DNA from: Helicobacter rappini
Lineage (GTDB): Bacteria; Campylobacterota; Campylobacteria; Campylobacterales; Helicobacteraceae
DNA: 64,000 nt
Assembly (NCBI RefSeq): GCF_900198625.1
Contig: NZ_FZPK01000014.1
Coordinates: forward strand, 1-64,000
Reading direction: 5' to 3'
Shown piece by piece: positions 28,098 through 39,292 of this stretch. The notes beneath the pieces are model-generated. The model had not been told where the DNA came from, made no database searches, and saw only the letters and a program-made list of their open reading frames with translations. Position numbers and translations under genes: made by a program. How positions within the stretch are numbered: position 1 is the stretch's first letter; each line of letters begins with the position of its first letter.

Positions 28098-28901
28098 ATG
28101 CGTAGTGTTGCCACACATTATAGAATCTATAAGGATAGATTCTTACTTGCCTTTAGCCTATCAATACTTGCACATATTGCCCTATTTTTTATCTACAAAA
28201 GTTTGCCTATGCCAGAAAAAAAGGTGGTTTTGCGTCCTATCTCACTTGGTGTGTTGCAACAAGAAAATATGCAGCCAAACATTATAGAATCTAGCACAAA
28301 TACATCACAACCACAGACAGAAGCCACGCAAAATAAGCCTACACCGCAACAAAAAACTACAAAAAAAAACACAGCTACAATCACGCAGCCACAAACGCCA
28401 CCAAGCACAGATATAGACTTACAAAGTCTAAGTATCCCGCAAAATACAGGGGAATTCAACCCCTTTGCTAGTCCAAAGCCAAGCCTAACACAAGAGCTAA
28501 AAAGACAAGCAGATAATGCAAACTTTGATAAATTGCCACAAAAAATACGCGATGATCTCTTGCAGCTTTATGGCACAGAGCTGCAAAATATGAGTAAGGA
28601 AGAAAAGGATTATCTAGCAGAGAGCTATTTTTTAAATGGCGAAGTGTTTCAAAAAACCGCCGATAGAATGGGCTATCCACAACTTGCTATATATCTAAAA
28701 CAGCAAGGCGTGGGCTTGATTGAATTTGTATTGTATCCAGATGGGCATATTGAGAATGTAAAAATATTGCAATCAACAAATGCAGAAGCCCTAGATGATT
28801 CTCTGCGATTATTAATAGAGCAGTCTGCAAAAAGTTTAAAGCGACCCCCAAAGCCAATCACAATACGCGTAAGAGGAAACTACAACCTAAGAATGCAGTA
28901 A
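28098..28901 (+). CDS. TonB-family protein
   Basis: This 267-residue protein has one N-terminal membrane anchor (FLLAFSLSILAHIALFFIY), a P-, Q- and T-rich periplasmic spacer (residues about 55-125) and a C-terminal TonB-like domain (LIEFVLYPDGHIENVKILQS, then LKRPPKPITIRV). TonB proteins pass proton-motive energy to outer-membrane receptors, but its fixed place behind fliN-fliO in Helicobacter leaves the actual partner open. It starts 3 bp after the fliO-like stop. Confidence 0.82.
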   Translation: MRSVATHYRIYKDRFLLAFSLSILAHIALFFIYKSLPMPEKKVVLRPISLGVLQQENMQPNIIESSTNTSQPQTEATQNKPTPQQKTTKKNTATITQPQTPPSTDIDLQSLSIPQNTGEFNPFASPKPSLTQELKRQADNANFDKLPQKIRDDLLQLYGTELQNMSKEEKDYLAESYFLNGEVFQKTADRMGYPQLAIYLKQQGVGLIEFVLYPDGHIENVKILQSTNAEALDDSLRLLIEQSAKSLKRPPKPITIRVRGNYNLRMQ

Positions 28902-29271
28902 TCACAAATTTATTTGATAACTCTAAATTTAACACAGCCCCAGATTAGCCAGACTAAAACTCCAGCATATACGAAAACAAATATAACTCAACGCAAATAA
29001 ATCTAGACTCTACCAATTTACAAATATGAGTCAATATTTGCGGTTTGAGACACCTTAACAAAGTAATAATCTCATTTCGTATTGTAGCTTTAAACTTGAG
29101 TACATAAATGTAGTTTCTACTTGGAAAAATAGGTTGTGGCAGTAAAAATAGAAAATCTAGATTCCAACCATTACACACTGAACCCCTATGTCCCTCATAG
29201 ATGGTGAATCACCCCATAAGCTTGATCCACCTTAAGCAACAGCATAACAAGTAAAATGCGGTATAGCAATA
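28902..29271. other. Gene-free interval
   Basis: These 370 bp between the convergent tonB-like gene and the 29272-31221 gene show no convincing gene or RNA. They hold one AGAATCT/AGATTCT-type motif cluster. No clear terminator was found. Confidence 0.5.
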
Positions 29272-31221
29272 TTACCTTGGCTTTTTTATCCTATTTTGTG
29301 CGGTAATGTCAATCGTAATGCTATCATCTTCATTATTTGCATACGCCACAGCGTAATATACAATATAGTATGGTGATTTATCGCCTTTTTTGTCTTTCCA
29401 GCCATTGCCAAAGTCTTCTAGCACTTCTGTGTAGTAGTTTGCCACACATGTTCTTTTTTGCGTTTTTGTCTGTATGCCCTTATCTTCAATATTACTGATA
29501 TGGGCGGTTAGCTTTGTGGTGATTTGAGCTTTAGTTTTATCCCATAATTGCATAAATTTTTGCTGTGCCTCTGTGCCGTTTCTGCGACCTTCCTCTTGGG
29601 CTCTTACCATAGCATGTTGGTAGAATCCCGCTTGTGCAAACTGCCTATATACAAGATCTGAATCACACATTGGCGGTGTGCGTCCTTGTGGCTTTTGCTG
29701 TGCTTCATTGTTACGCACAAGAGTTGTTGTTTGTTTGCGTCCTTGCACTTGAGTTTCATTTAAGATTGTGAGTTTGGCTGTATTTGAATCTTTGCATGAG
29801 ATTTGATAGGTAACCTGATACATAGGCGATTTATCGCCCTTTTTGTCTTTCCAGCCATTGCCAAAGTCTTCTAGCACTTCTGTGTAGTAGTTTGCTACGC
29901 AGATTCTAGTCTCTCTATCAACTTGAGAATCTTGCTCATAAATATTACTTACACGCGAGATAAGTTTTGGTAAAATCGCCCCTCTTGTCTGCTTCCACAA
30001 ACGCATGAATTCATCTCCAGCACTCTGCCCTTTCAGCCGTGCCTCTTCTCTAGCACGCACACTTGCATGTAAATCAAGGCTTGTTGCGGCAAATCTGCGT
30101 GTTATCTCACTGCTATTGCAGCTAAGAGCAGCTATGCAAGCACCTATTTGTGTGCTTTCTCTTGGCTGTGTTTGGTTTGCCTTGTCTTGGGGATTATCTT
30201 GCGTTGTTTTTTCTTGTTTGTTTTGCTTATCATCTTGGTCATTCATCGTTTCTTTATTGCTAGTTTCATGAGTTAAATCTTTATTGTCTGATTGCTGATT
30301 TGTAGAATCTTGATTGATAGAGTTTTGGTCTATATTTTCAGTGTTTGTAGTGTTTCTATTTTGCGTATTTGTAGAATCTGTCTCATTTTGGGCTAATGTA
30401 TCATTAGGTTGATTAGAATCTTGGCGTGTGTTTTCTGTATTATTTGTAGTTTTAGATTCTGCATTTTTGTTGCTTTCTTGATTATCTCGTGTGTTTGTGT
30501 GATTAGAATCTGTTGTTATGGCTTCATATTTGTCCTTATTAGTCTCATCATTGGGGGCATTCTCTTTATTAGGTATATCTTGCGTGGTGTTAGATTCTGC
30601 AAGAGTGGTGGAATCTGCTTGATTATCATTAGTGGGGTTTTTATCAGATTTTTTACTGCTTGTTGTAGCGTCTGTATTTTGTGCGTGTTGCGTGTCTTTG
30701 CTAGATTCTCTGTTATCTTTTGTAGCGGTTTTTGTTACAGAATCTTTATGAGTTTTATTTGGGCTAGTTTTAGAATTATTGTTTTTAGATTCTGTTGTAT
30801 TGGTTGTGGGGTTTAGATTTGCTTTAGGTTGCTGGTTGCTATCTTGCGATACCTTGGTGGTATCGGGATTTTGTGCTTTAGAATCCTGTGACTTATTTGA
30901 GTTTAGAGTATCATCTTCTGGTGAAATTGCTGTATCTGTTTTTATAGACTTAGTTTCTTGTCTCTCATTGGATGTATCCGTGGGTAACACACTATCATTG
31001 GTGTCTAAATGAGATTCCAAATTTTCCTCATGTTTTGTTTGAGAATCTTTTGATTTATCCAGATTGGTATCAAAATCTTGCTTATTACCTTGCTCTTTGC
31101 TCTCTAGCACTTTATTGTTCTGTGTATCACCAGCGGTATTTGTGTAATATACAGCAACACCGCCTACCAAAACTAGCAACACAAGTATAATGAGAATTCG
31201 CATCTTCTTTGCTTTCATCAT
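29272..31221 (-). CDS. Membrane-anchored protein with long disordered region and duplicated C-terminal domain
   Basis: No family is recognised. One membrane helix (residues about 8-28, LIILVLLVLVGGVAVYYT) is followed by about 330 residues made mostly of N, T, S, D, K, E and Q, certainly disordered. The C-terminal 285 residues contain two copies of a domain of about 125 residues. Each copy has an RAxEEx(R/G)xxG...W..T helix region, one cysteine before NYYTEVLEDFGNGWKDKKGD, and beta-like segments at the end. The 20-residue core is identical in both copies and at DNA level near 29380-29450 and 29840-29905, so recent duplication or gene conversion is likely. It probably acts in the periplasm. Confidence 0.7.
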   Translation of the reverse strand: MMKAKKMRILIILVLLVLVGGVAVYYTNTAGDTQNNKVLESKEQGNKQDFDTNLDKSKDSQTKHEENLESHLDTNDSVLPTDTSNERQETKSIKTDTAISPEDDTLNSNKSQDSKAQNPDTTKVSQDSNQQPKANLNPTTNTTESKNNNSKTSPNKTHKDSVTKTATKDNRESSKDTQHAQNTDATTSSKKSDKNPTNDNQADSTTLAESNTTQDIPNKENAPNDETNKDKYEAITTDSNHTNTRDNQESNKNAESKTTNNTENTRQDSNQPNDTLAQNETDSTNTQNRNTTNTENIDQNSINQDSTNQQSDNKDLTHETSNKETMNDQDDKQNKQEKTTQDNPQDKANQTQPRESTQIGACIAALSCNSSEITRRFAATSLDLHASVRAREEARLKGQSAGDEFMRLWKQTRGAILPKLISRVSNIYEQDSQVDRETRICVANYYTEVLEDFGNGWKDKKGDKSPMYQVTYQISCKDSNTAKLTILNETQVQGRKQTTTLVRNNEAQQKPQGRTPPMCDSDLVYRQFAQAGFYQHAMVRAQEEGRRNGTEAQQKFMQLWDKTKAQITTKLTAHISNIEDKGIQTKTQKRTCVANYYTEVLEDFGNGWKDKKGDKSPYYIVYYAVAYANNEDDSITIDITAQNRIKKPR

Positions 31222-31670
31222 GCCCTCACAAAATAAAAATAGGCTTATTATACATTAAAAGTGCTGAAAACATGCTTTAAAATAAAAGTATGAAATATCT
31301 ATATTATCTTTGTTTTGACTAACAATTTTTATCTGACTATCTTTATTCACACTTATATATTTATATTTGCTTCTGTCTTAATTAATTATTGTCCAATGTT
31401 ATGGACTTATCCCAAGCTCAAGGCTAGAAACTTCTTATTTACAGCGTGCAAATCCACACCTCACCCAGAGATATAAAGTCTAAGTCTTTGTCATTTCTAA
31501 ACAACTTAACATAAACTTATGGAAATATAAGCAAAAAGTCTGTATTGTTCTAGATTCTAAAAATAGTAAAAGTTTTAGAATCTTGTGAGTTTTATCCATA
31601 GTATTGATTGATGGCAGGGTTATTTTAAAGCCAACTTTAATTAATAACTAAATCTTAATGAAAGGAAATC
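31222..31670. other. Gene-free interval with an AGAATCT inverted repeat
   Basis: These 449 bp separate divergently transcribed genes. A perfect 11-bp inverted repeat is present: AGATTCTAAAA at 31553-31563 and TTTTAGAATCT at 31574-31584, with a 10-base loop. It is built on the heptamer that is over-represented throughout the window. No gene was found. Confidence 0.6.
31247..31252 (-). promoter_or_regulatory. Probable extended -10 box of the 29272-31221 gene
   Basis: On the minus strand AATGTATAATAAG contains a TG-extended TATAAT 26 bp before the start codon. Confidence 0.5.
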
Positions 31671-32678
31671 ATGTATTTTCACACACAAAATAGAAACTAT
31701 AAAACCGCATTTATGCTTATAAGTGCTATATATATGCTGAATGCTACTTTATATGCTAGAGAGATTGTTGCTTACAATAAACATCATATTGCACTATCAA
31801 GCGATAATGACGCATATTTTGAGCCTACAAATTACGATAGATACTATACAGCTGGGCATAATCTTAGTTACACCTCAAAGGAATGGCAGAATAGCCCGCT
31901 TGCATATACTGCATTATTCTCTAGGCTTTTTAAGAAAGATTTGGCAAGCTCTTTTAGCATTGGCATAGGGCAAGAAGTCTATACGCCCTCAGCCCGTTTT
32001 GCATTAAATCCACCTGCAAATGACGCCCCTTATGGCGGCTATCTCTATCTCAACACCATGATACAAAATCGCACGGATAATTTTTTAGAACAGCTTGAGT
32101 TAAATATCGGCATGGTGGGCAAGGCTGCACTAGGTAAAGAAGCACAGGATTTAATACATGAATTAATCAACTATTATCCTTTAGCAGGTTGGGATCATCA
32201 GATTAAAAATGAATTTGTCTTGAATGCGTATTATAAAGCAATGTATCGCTTTGATATCATCTCAAATATTTTTGATATACTGCCCTATGGAGTTATAGCC
32301 CTTGGTAATGCAAATACGCATTTAGAACTTGGTGCAAAAATGCGTGTTGGCTATGGTTTGCATGGTGATTTTGGAATACAAAAAGCTACTTCAAATCATA
32401 TAGGTTCGATGAGTTTGAATGATGATTTTAGATTCTATGTAACTTTTGGTATTGCAGAGCGTTTTGTGGGACGCAATATGTTTATACAAGGAAACTCTTT
32501 TGGTGGATTTCAAACACAGCTTGATATGGCAAGGTGTGTTTATGAAGCAGAGATCGGGGCTTTAATCGCATGGAAGGGCATATCTCTAGCTTATATGTAT
32601 TCATATAAACAAAAAGAATTTAGAGAACAATTACTTGATTCTAACTATGCGACACTGCGTTTGGAGATAAGTTTTTAG
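31671..32678 (+). CDS. lpxR: LpxR-like outer-membrane lipid A 3'-O-deacylase
   Basis: After a signal peptide (residues 1-28, ending ...LYAR) the protein shows the LpxR/DUF2219 hallmark: SSDNDAYFEPTNYDRYYTAG (Asn-Asp pair and YTAG, residues about 43-62). The rest is beta-barrel-like, ends in an aromatic residue (LRLEISF) and totals 335 residues. LpxR removes the 3' acyl chains from lipid A, altering recognition by host TLR4 (established for the family in Salmonella and H. pylori). Activity here is inferred. An AAGGAAATC ribosome-binding site precedes the ATG. Confidence 0.82.
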   Translation: MYFHTQNRNYKTAFMLISAIYMLNATLYAREIVAYNKHHIALSSDNDAYFEPTNYDRYYTAGHNLSYTSKEWQNSPLAYTALFSRLFKKDLASSFSIGIGQEVYTPSARFALNPPANDAPYGGYLYLNTMIQNRTDNFLEQLELNIGMVGKAALGKEAQDLIHELINYYPLAGWDHQIKNEFVLNAYYKAMYRFDIISNIFDILPYGVIALGNANTHLELGAKMRVGYGLHGDFGIQKATSNHIGSMSLNDDFRFYVTFGIAERFVGRNMFIQGNSFGGFQTQLDMARCVYEAEIGALIAWKGISLAYMYSYKQKEFREQLLDSNYATLRLEISF

Positions 32679-32901
32679 AAGTGCATACAATTAGTTGCCT
32701 ATTATAAAACATATGATGCTAACTTACACCTCCACATAACACCAGCCTACATATGCAAAATACTATATCAATAATTTTTAGGACTGTTAATATAGTGTGT
32801 TTCAAATTTTAATATTGTCTATAATATAACAACCCCACAATCTTTTAATATAAAATAAGCGTATTAGACATACGCAAAAATAAAACATATAGACACAATA
32901 A

Positions 32902-35496
32902 AAACCTTTAATAACGAACACAACACAAAGCTTTGACATAAATAATAAAGCTTACCAAGACTTCGTAAAAGCAAAACTAGCCGCACAAAAGGGCGCAGAA
33001 GTCTTAAACGATAAATTCTCAAACAATGATTATATACAAGGTGCATACAGAGCAGTAAAAGAGAGTGCAAAAAGCTTTAATCCCCTTGATGAAGAAACAA
33101 AAGAGAGATATAACAGGGGCGGATTCTTTGATGCCACATGGGAAGCATGGAACACAATGACAGGACAAACTGCCCTAAGAAACTATAACAAAGAAAAGCT
33201 AAAAGAGAAAGAAGCACAACAGGCAGTGTATTCATACCTAGAAAAATATGGGACAAGTAAGGAATCTATAGGCTTAAAAAACTATGAAGAAGATAAGCTA
33301 AAAGAACAAAAGCTTATAAAAGGGATTCAAAACAAAGAGATAAAAGACTTAAGCGAAGAGGAAAAGGATTATTTAAGAGATTCTGAATCTAATATATCCC
33401 GCTTTATTGACTATCTTTTTACAGATGAAAATAAAAACCTCCAAAAGTATAAAAACAATCTTACAAGACAAAATATTAACCATGAATTAGTAAAAAAGCT
33501 AGTCATACTTGACTCTCAAAACTCATCGATATTTAACTTAACAGAGGATTTGCAAAAAGAAGCCAGACAAAAGACACTTACATCAGGCACAAAACTAGCC
33601 CAAATGTATGGCTATGATAGGCTAGAGTATGACAAACAGGCACAAGATTATGTTTTAATCGATAAAGAGGGTAATAAGCTTTACCCCGATATGCAATCAG
33701 TCTTTAATAACTTAGGGACTGCCCTTGAAGCAAATTATTATGATGTAGTGTCTTCCTTTGTCCCAGTAGGAAAAGCCCTTCAATTAGGAAAGGGGAGTGT
33801 TAAACTCACCCAAAGCTTAGCAAAAACAGCCCTGCAAAGTGCGGGAATGAGTGCGCTAGCTAGTCCGCTAGATTATATCAATATGCAAAACGAGACAGCC
33901 CAAGAGGGCGATATACAAGACATACTAAAGCATAGCACAGGAAATGCGTTAGGCAGTGCAGTAGGCGTGTATGTTGGTGCAGGTATAGCAAAAGGGGCAA
34001 GTAAGGCATACAACAGCATTAAAGATTTAAAGAATCTAAGCACAGATGATTTAAAAAATATAAAAATAAGCAAATACCTAGATAATGAAGAAGCTTCAAT
34101 ACACAGAAAACTAGCAAAATTCAATAAAAGTGAGATAGATTCTAACTATGAAATATTTAAAGGTTTGCAAAGCGATAGAATTATAAGTAAAGAGATGAAA
34201 GACCCCACATTCATGGGTAACTTCATGGATAAAATAAGCGATTATAATGTATTAAAACATCTCTCAAGTAAGAAAGAAAGCCAAGATAAGCTACTTTCTG
34301 CATTATTTTCTAATAAAGAGTTAGCCAGAGAGTTTGCAGGAAAACTCACAAGCGAAGAGGCTACAATCGTAAATAAGGCAATTCATGCAATGGGGGAAAA
34401 CTTTACAAGACTTTCTAAAGAATACGAACAACAGATTATAGATGAGTATGCAAAGAGTGGGAAAATAAAGGGATTAAACCCGCATACTGAAATGCAAAAT
34501 CGTCATGTTGAGACGAAGCACGAAACATCTTACTTAAATGAAAAAATCGATTCTAATTTCACATACACCACACAAGAAACAAAAGGTATAAAAGTTTTAA
34601 GAAATGATTTAATAGGAGTATTGAGCCTATATAAAACCCAGCCCATAACAAACAAAGAAACAGGAATGCAAGGCTTTATAACGACTGATGAGATTAATAA
34701 AATATCAAGTAAAAAGGCAATAGATAAAAGTATCGCAAACGGATTTAGTAGAGACGAGCATTTTAAAGTAGCACAAGATTTAAAAAGTTTATTTGAAAAT
34801 AGTAAATTAAAAGAATCGCACGCAGACAATAAGCAAAGAGAGCATATAAAAGTGCATAGATTTATACAAGATTTAAGTATAAATGATAAAGAAGCACAAG
34901 CAAAAATCACACTATTTGAAAAAATAGAAGGGAAAAACAGAATCTATACTTTAGAATTAGAAGGTTTAGAAAAACCCGATTCCTTAAGCGTTAGTATGCG
35001 TAACGCAGAATCGGCGGTTAAAGCTCAATCGGTGGCGACCGCACACCCTGAAACCACTACTATTGCTAAAACCGATACTGACATTATACCACAAAACCTG
35101 CCAGAAGTCTATAAACACATGCTAGACGAAATAGACAAACAAGCAAAACAAGATTATAAAACAAGCATTAATAACTTGCAAAACGCATTAAGTGATACAG
35201 ACTTTAAAGCCACATTACTGCAAGGCTACAAACAAGTAACAGATGATGCAATTGAAAGCTTAGGACTTGATAATCAACTCACAAATACTTTAATACGAGA
35301 AACACAAAAGCTAGAATCTAAACAAAGCATAAGTTTAAGCGAAGCCATAGAATTACGCAAAAATATAAATGAAATCATGCGAAATTATGAAAAAAGCAGC
35401 AGTGATTTAAAGAAATTTAGGGCAAATAAACACCTAGATAACATAAAAGATAATATCGATAATGCCATTAAAAACGCCCTAGATTCTAAAATATAA
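32902..35496 (+). pseudogene. 5'-truncated phage-like large polyvalent protein
   Basis: Coding-like sequence is open from 32902 (after a stop at 32899-32901) to 35496, but the first ATG is at 33157; the 85 codons before it contain no usable start although they read like protein (AYQDFVKAKLAAQKGAEVL). The gene therefore looks decapitated. The product is helical and lysine-rich. Residues about 530-610 from the ATG resemble the LPD3-type domain of large phage/conjugative polyproteins (DLKSLFENSKLKESHADNKQ, then FEKIEGKNRIYTLELEGL). A short G/A-rich hydrophobic region near residue 200-260 resembles membrane-active phage proteins. No other phage gene is adjacent, so this is probably a remnant. Confidence 0.6.
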
Positions 35497-35567
35497 AGTG
35501 AGTTTTACTCACAACAACTAAGCGATATTAATGCACTCAATATAACAAAGTAATAAAGATTCTATTG

Positions 35568-35573
35568 TATAAT
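35568..35573 (+). promoter_or_regulatory. Probable extended -10 box for carB
   Basis: CTATTGTATAATTTTG contains a TG-extended TATAAT 35 bp upstream of the carB ATG, which has an AAAGGATAT ribosome-binding site. Confidence 0.55.
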
Positions 35574-35607
35574 TTTGCAAAAAAAGACAGAAACTTAAAG
35601 GATATAT

Positions 35608-38600
35608 ATGCCAAACCCCACACAACAAACACCAAAAATTGCACCAAAACGCACCGATATTCACACGATTTTACTCATTGGTTCAGGTCCCATTGTCATT
35701 GGACAGGCTTGTGAGTTTGACTACTCTGGCACACAGGCGGTAAAGACGCTAAAATCTTTAGGCTATCGTGTTGTGCTAATTAATTCAAATCCAGCAACTA
35801 TTATGACAGACCCAGACTTTGCGGATCGCACTTATATTGAGCCTATTACTGAAGAGATTATTGCGGATATTATTAAAAGAGAGAGTGTTGATGCGATTTT
35901 GCCTACTATGGGCGGACAGACAGCCCTTAATGTTGCAATGAGTATGTATGAAAAAGGAATGCTAGAAGGCATAGAGTTTTTAGGTGCAAAGCCTAGTGCG
36001 ATTAAAAAAGGTGAGGACAGACAGGCTTTTAAAGAGGCTATGCTAAAGATTGGTATGGACTTGCCAAAATCCCGCTATGCCTACACGGAGGAAGAAGCCT
36101 TAGAGGCAGCAAAAGAGATAGGATTCCCCCTTATCATTCGGGCTAGTTTCACTCTTGCAGGTGGGGGCAGTGGCGTAGCATATAATATTGATGAGTTTAA
36201 AGCGGTGGCAAAAAATGGCTTAGAGACAAGCCCTATTAATGAAATTTTGATTGAAGAATCTTTGCTTGGCTGGAAAGAATATGAAATGGAGGTGATACGG
36301 GATAAGTTTGATAACTGCATTATTGTGTGTAGTATTGAGAATCTTGATCCTATGGGCGTGCATACAGGTGATTCTATCACTATTGCACCAGCTTTAACAC
36401 TCACAGATAAAGAATATCAAAGAATGCGTGATGCAAGTTTTAAAATCTTGCGAGAAATCGGCGTAGATACAGGCGGTAGCAATGTGCAGTTTGCTATAAA
36501 TCCAAAAAATGGCAGAATGACTGTCATTGAGATGAATCCGCGTGTATCGCGTAGCTCCGCCCTAGCGAGTAAGGCAACAGGCTATCCTATAGCAAAGGTG
36601 GCTACAATGCTTGCTGTGGGCTTTAGCCTAGATGAGATAAAAAATGACATTACAGGCACGCCGGCGAGTTTTGAGCCTAGCATTGATTATATTGTTACAA
36701 AAATACCCAGATTCACATTTGAGAAATTCCCACAGGCAGATTCTACACTCACAACAAGTATGAAGTCTATCGGCGAAGTAATGGCGATTGGCGGGAGCTT
36801 TAAAGAGAGTTTGCAAAAGGCATTGTGTAGCCTTGAGACAGGCATATTTGGACTAAATCAAATCTGCAATGATTTAGAGACTATTAAAAAAGAGATTAGA
36901 CGACCAAACGCAAATAGGCTGCTTTATATCGCTGAAGGCTTTGGGCTTGGAATGAGTATTGATGAAATGCACGAGCTATGCAGGATTGACAAGTGGTTTT
37001 TACACGAGATAAAAGAGATTGTAGATTCTGAATCTAGTATCACTTCGCAGATTCTAAGCGATGAATCTCTTATGCGGCGGATAAAAAGCTATGGCTTTAG
37101 CGATAAGATGATAGCCCATTGGCTAAAGCATAATGATGGAATGGAGATAAGTGAAAGCGAAGTATATCAGGCTAGAATTGGGCTTGGTGTGGAGTGTGTG
37201 TATAATGAGGTGGATACTTGTGCGGCGGAGTTTCCAAGTCTTACGCCTTACCTTTACTCAACAATTGGCAACTTTATGAGCGTTGGCAATTCGGCTTTCA
37301 CGCGATCTTTTGGGGAGTTTGAAAATTCTTTGTGCGGCAGCCCTTTGAGGCTAGCCTCCGCAGAATTTTCTGCACAACCCCAAAATCTTACGCAAAATCC
37401 TAGAATTGCGGATTCTGTAAATACAGAATGCCAAGATTCTAGTGATATGGATTCTAGCAACACAGAAAATTCTAGTATCGCGAGTGAAGTTCGTGGGTTA
37501 TCAAAGAATTGTGCGGAGACTAGCCTAAAGGGCTGTCGCACAAGCAATTCTGCAGATTCCCGCGAAATTCACCACGAGACGAATTTTCCCAAGGTTATGA
37601 TTATTGGTGGTGGTCCTAATAGAATCGGTCAAGGCATCGAGTTTGACTACTGCTGCGTTCATTCAAGCTTTGCCCTAAATGATCTAGGCATAAAAAGCAT
37701 AATGTATAATTGCAACCCAGAAACGGTAAGCACAGATTATGACACAAGCGATGTGCTTTACTTTGAGCCAATTGACTTTGAACGCGTCCGGGCGGTGATT
37801 GAGAGAGAAAAGCCAGATGGCATAATCGTGCATTTTGGCGGACAAACACCCTTGAAACTTGCAAATTCCCTAACAAAAATCAATGCCAAAATCATCGGCA
37901 CAAGTGCAAAGGTCATCGACACCGCAGAAGATAGAGAAAAATTTGCAAGTTTTGTAAATAATCTAGGGCTAAAGCAACCCCAAAATGGCATAGCTTATGA
38001 GAAAGAACAAGCTTATAGTGTGGCTAATAAAATCGGCTTTCCAGTGCTTGTTAGACCTAGCTATGTGCTTGGTGGGCGGGCTATGCGGATAGTGTATGAT
38101 GATGATGAGCTAAAGCAGTATATGGACGAGGTGATTGCTGTGAGTGATAGCTCTCCCGTGCTTATTGATAAGTTTTTGGAATACGCCATTGAGCTTGATG
38201 TGGATTGTATTAGCGATGGAGAGAGTGTGTATATCGGCGGGATAATGGAGCATATTGAAGAGGCAGGGATTCACAGCGGGGATAGTGCGAGTTCCTTGCC
38301 TACGATAAATATTAGAGAATCTATGCTAAAAGAGATAGAGCAAAGCACGGCAAAAATTGCTTTGAAACTTGGTGTAGTGGGGCTTATGAATGTGCAGTAT
38401 GCAATCTATAATAATGAGTTGTATTTGATTGAAGTAAATCCGCGTGCTAGTCGCACCGTGCCTTTTGTAAGCAAAGCTACCGGACTGCCTTTAGCTAAAA
38501 TTGCTACAAGAGTTATGTGGAATCATAGTGTAAAAAAAGCAGAATCTAAAGATTCTATATTAGAAGAGGCGTTAAGATTCTATGATAAATATAATATGGT

Positions 38601-39255
38601 AAAAGAAGTGGGTTGTGTTGATATGGAATCTTTGAATATAGATTCTAAGATAAATAAAATATTCACACATAAATCATTAAAACATTTCAGCGTTAAAGAA
38701 TCGGTTTTTCCTTTTAATAAATTGCCGGGAGCTGATTTACTACTAGGACCAGAGATGAAAAGCACAGGTGAAGTTATGGGGATAGGCAAAAGCTTTGCAT
38801 TCGCATTTGATAAAAGTCAAAGTGCATGTAAGAATCCACTGCCAAAAAAGGGAAAAATCTTTATTTCACTAAGAAATAGCGATAAAAAACACGCCGCAGG
38901 ACTAGCAAAGACTCTGCAAGAAATCGGCTTTGAGATTGTAGCCACGCTTGGCACACATAAGATTCTAAGCGAAGCGGGTATAGAGGCTAAGGCGGTGCTA
39001 AAAGTGAGTGAGGGCAGACCGCATATTAACGACATGATAGCAAACCATGAAATCGACATGGTAATTAACACAAGCAGTAATAAAGCCCAGCCAGACGCAA
39101 GGCTTATTAGAGAAGCCGTTTTGCGTGCTAATATCCCATATTTTACAACCATTTCAGGTGCAAAGAGTGCCGCTATTGCTATGCAGGCAAATGGCAATGA
39201 TAATGAAAATACAAGAGTTAGCACTAAAGCATTGCAAGATTATCTCAATGAGTAG
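35608..39255 (+). CDS. carB: Carbamoyl-phosphate synthase large subunit with in-frame repeat insertion
   Basis: CarB makes carbamoyl phosphate for pyrimidine and arginine synthesis, with the glutaminase CarA (not in the window). The two ATP-grasp halves are clear: first half from about residue 18 ([19 protein letters not shown]), second half from about 662 ([20 protein letters not shown]), then the MGS-like allosteric domain near 1080-1200. Length is 1215 residues against about 1075 usually. Most of the excess is one extra linker of about 105 residues (about 553-660, nt 37255-37590) exactly between the halves, where relatives have about 12 residues. The linker is S-, N- and C-rich and is built on an inverted DNA repeat. 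The frame is open, so the enzyme is probably active. Confidence 0.96.
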   Translation: MPNPTQQTPKIAPKRTDIHTILLIGSGPIVIGQACEFDYSGTQAVKTLKSLGYRVVLINSNPATIMTDPDFADRTYIEPITEEIIADIIKRESVDAILPTMGGQTALNVAMSMYEKGMLEGIEFLGAKPSAIKKGEDRQAFKEAMLKIGMDLPKSRYAYTEEEALEAAKEIGFPLIIRASFTLAGGGSGVAYNIDEFKAVAKNGLETSPINEILIEESLLGWKEYEMEVIRDKFDNCIIVCSIENLDPMGVHTGDSITIAPALTLTDKEYQRMRDASFKILREIGVDTGGSNVQFAINPKNGRMTVIEMNPRVSRSSALASKATGYPIAKVATMLAVGFSLDEIKNDITGTPASFEPSIDYIVTKIPRFTFEKFPQADSTLTTSMKSIGEVMAIGGSFKESLQKALCSLETGIFGLNQICNDLETIKKEIRRPNANRLLYIAEGFGLGMSIDEMHELCRIDKWFLHEIKEIVDSESSITSQILSDESLMRRIKSYGFSDKMIAHWLKHNDGMEISESEVYQARIGLGVECVYNEVDTCAAEFPSLTPYLYSTIGNFMSVGNSAFTRSFGEFENSLCGSPLRLASAEFSAQPQNLTQNPRIADSVNTECQDSSDMDSSNTENSSIASEVRGLSKNCAETSLKGCRTSNSADSREIHHETNFPKVMIIGGGPNRIGQGIEFDYCCVHSSFALNDLGIKSIMYNCNPETVSTDYDTSDVLYFEPIDFERVRAVIEREKPDGIIVHFGGQTPLKLANSLTKINAKIIGTSAKVIDTAEDREKFASFVNNLGLKQPQNGIAYEKEQAYSVANKIGFPVLVRPSYVLGGRAMRIVYDDDELKQYMDEVIAVSDSSPVLIDKFLEYAIELDVDCISDGESVYIGGIMEHIEEAGIHSGDSASSLPTINIRESMLKEIEQSTAKIALKLGVVGLMNVQYAIYNNELYLIEVNPRASRTVPFVSKATGLPLAKIATRVMWNHSVKKAESKDSILEEALRFYDKYNMVKEVGCVDMESLNIDSKINKIFTHKSLKHFSVKESVFPFNKLPGADLLLGPEMKSTGEVMGIGKSFAFAFDKSQSACKNPLPKKGKIFISLRNSDKKHAAGLAKTLQEIGFEIVATLGTHKILSEAGIEAKAVLKVSEGRPHINDMIANHEIDMVINTSSNKAQPDARLIREAVLRANIPYFTTISGAKSAAIAMQANGNDNENTRVSTKALQDYLNE
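37330..37359 (+). repeat. Left arm of inverted repeat inside carB
   Basis: TTGTGCGGCAGCCCTTTGAG and the following ten bases are the near-perfect reverse complement (27 of 30 positions by eye) of 37515-37543. Both arms are translated in frame as part of the carB linker. The flanks also share similarity, so the repeat units may be nearer 40 bp. Confidence 0.75.
37515..37543 (-). repeat. Right arm of inverted repeat inside carB
   Basis: This is the partner of 37330-37359, 155 bp further on. In translation it gives [11 protein letters not shown] on the carB strand, while the left arm read on the opposite strand gives [11 protein letters not shown]. Two inverted copies of one element were therefore accepted into the carB linker. 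Confidence 0.75.
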
Positions 39256-39292
39256 TTGAAAATAATTTAAACAATAAAAGAAAGGATAAGTC

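Noticed and set aside
29034-29049. Third copy of the GCGGTTTGAGACA string found in guaA and in the methyltransferase remnant
   Set aside because: Only about 14 bases match and the flanks differ, so chance is sufficient; the longer 45-bp match at 9125 and 11484 is kept as a finding.
30409-30816. Hydrophobic plus-strand frame of 135 codons
   Set aside because: Antisense of the N/T/S/D-rich coding region of the 29272-31221 gene; such repeats create hydrophobic shadow frames.
32902-35496. Polymorphic toxin or CDI-type effector
   Set aside because: No C-terminal toxin domain and no small immunity gene follow; the LPD3-like region and the lack of a start fit a phage remnant better.
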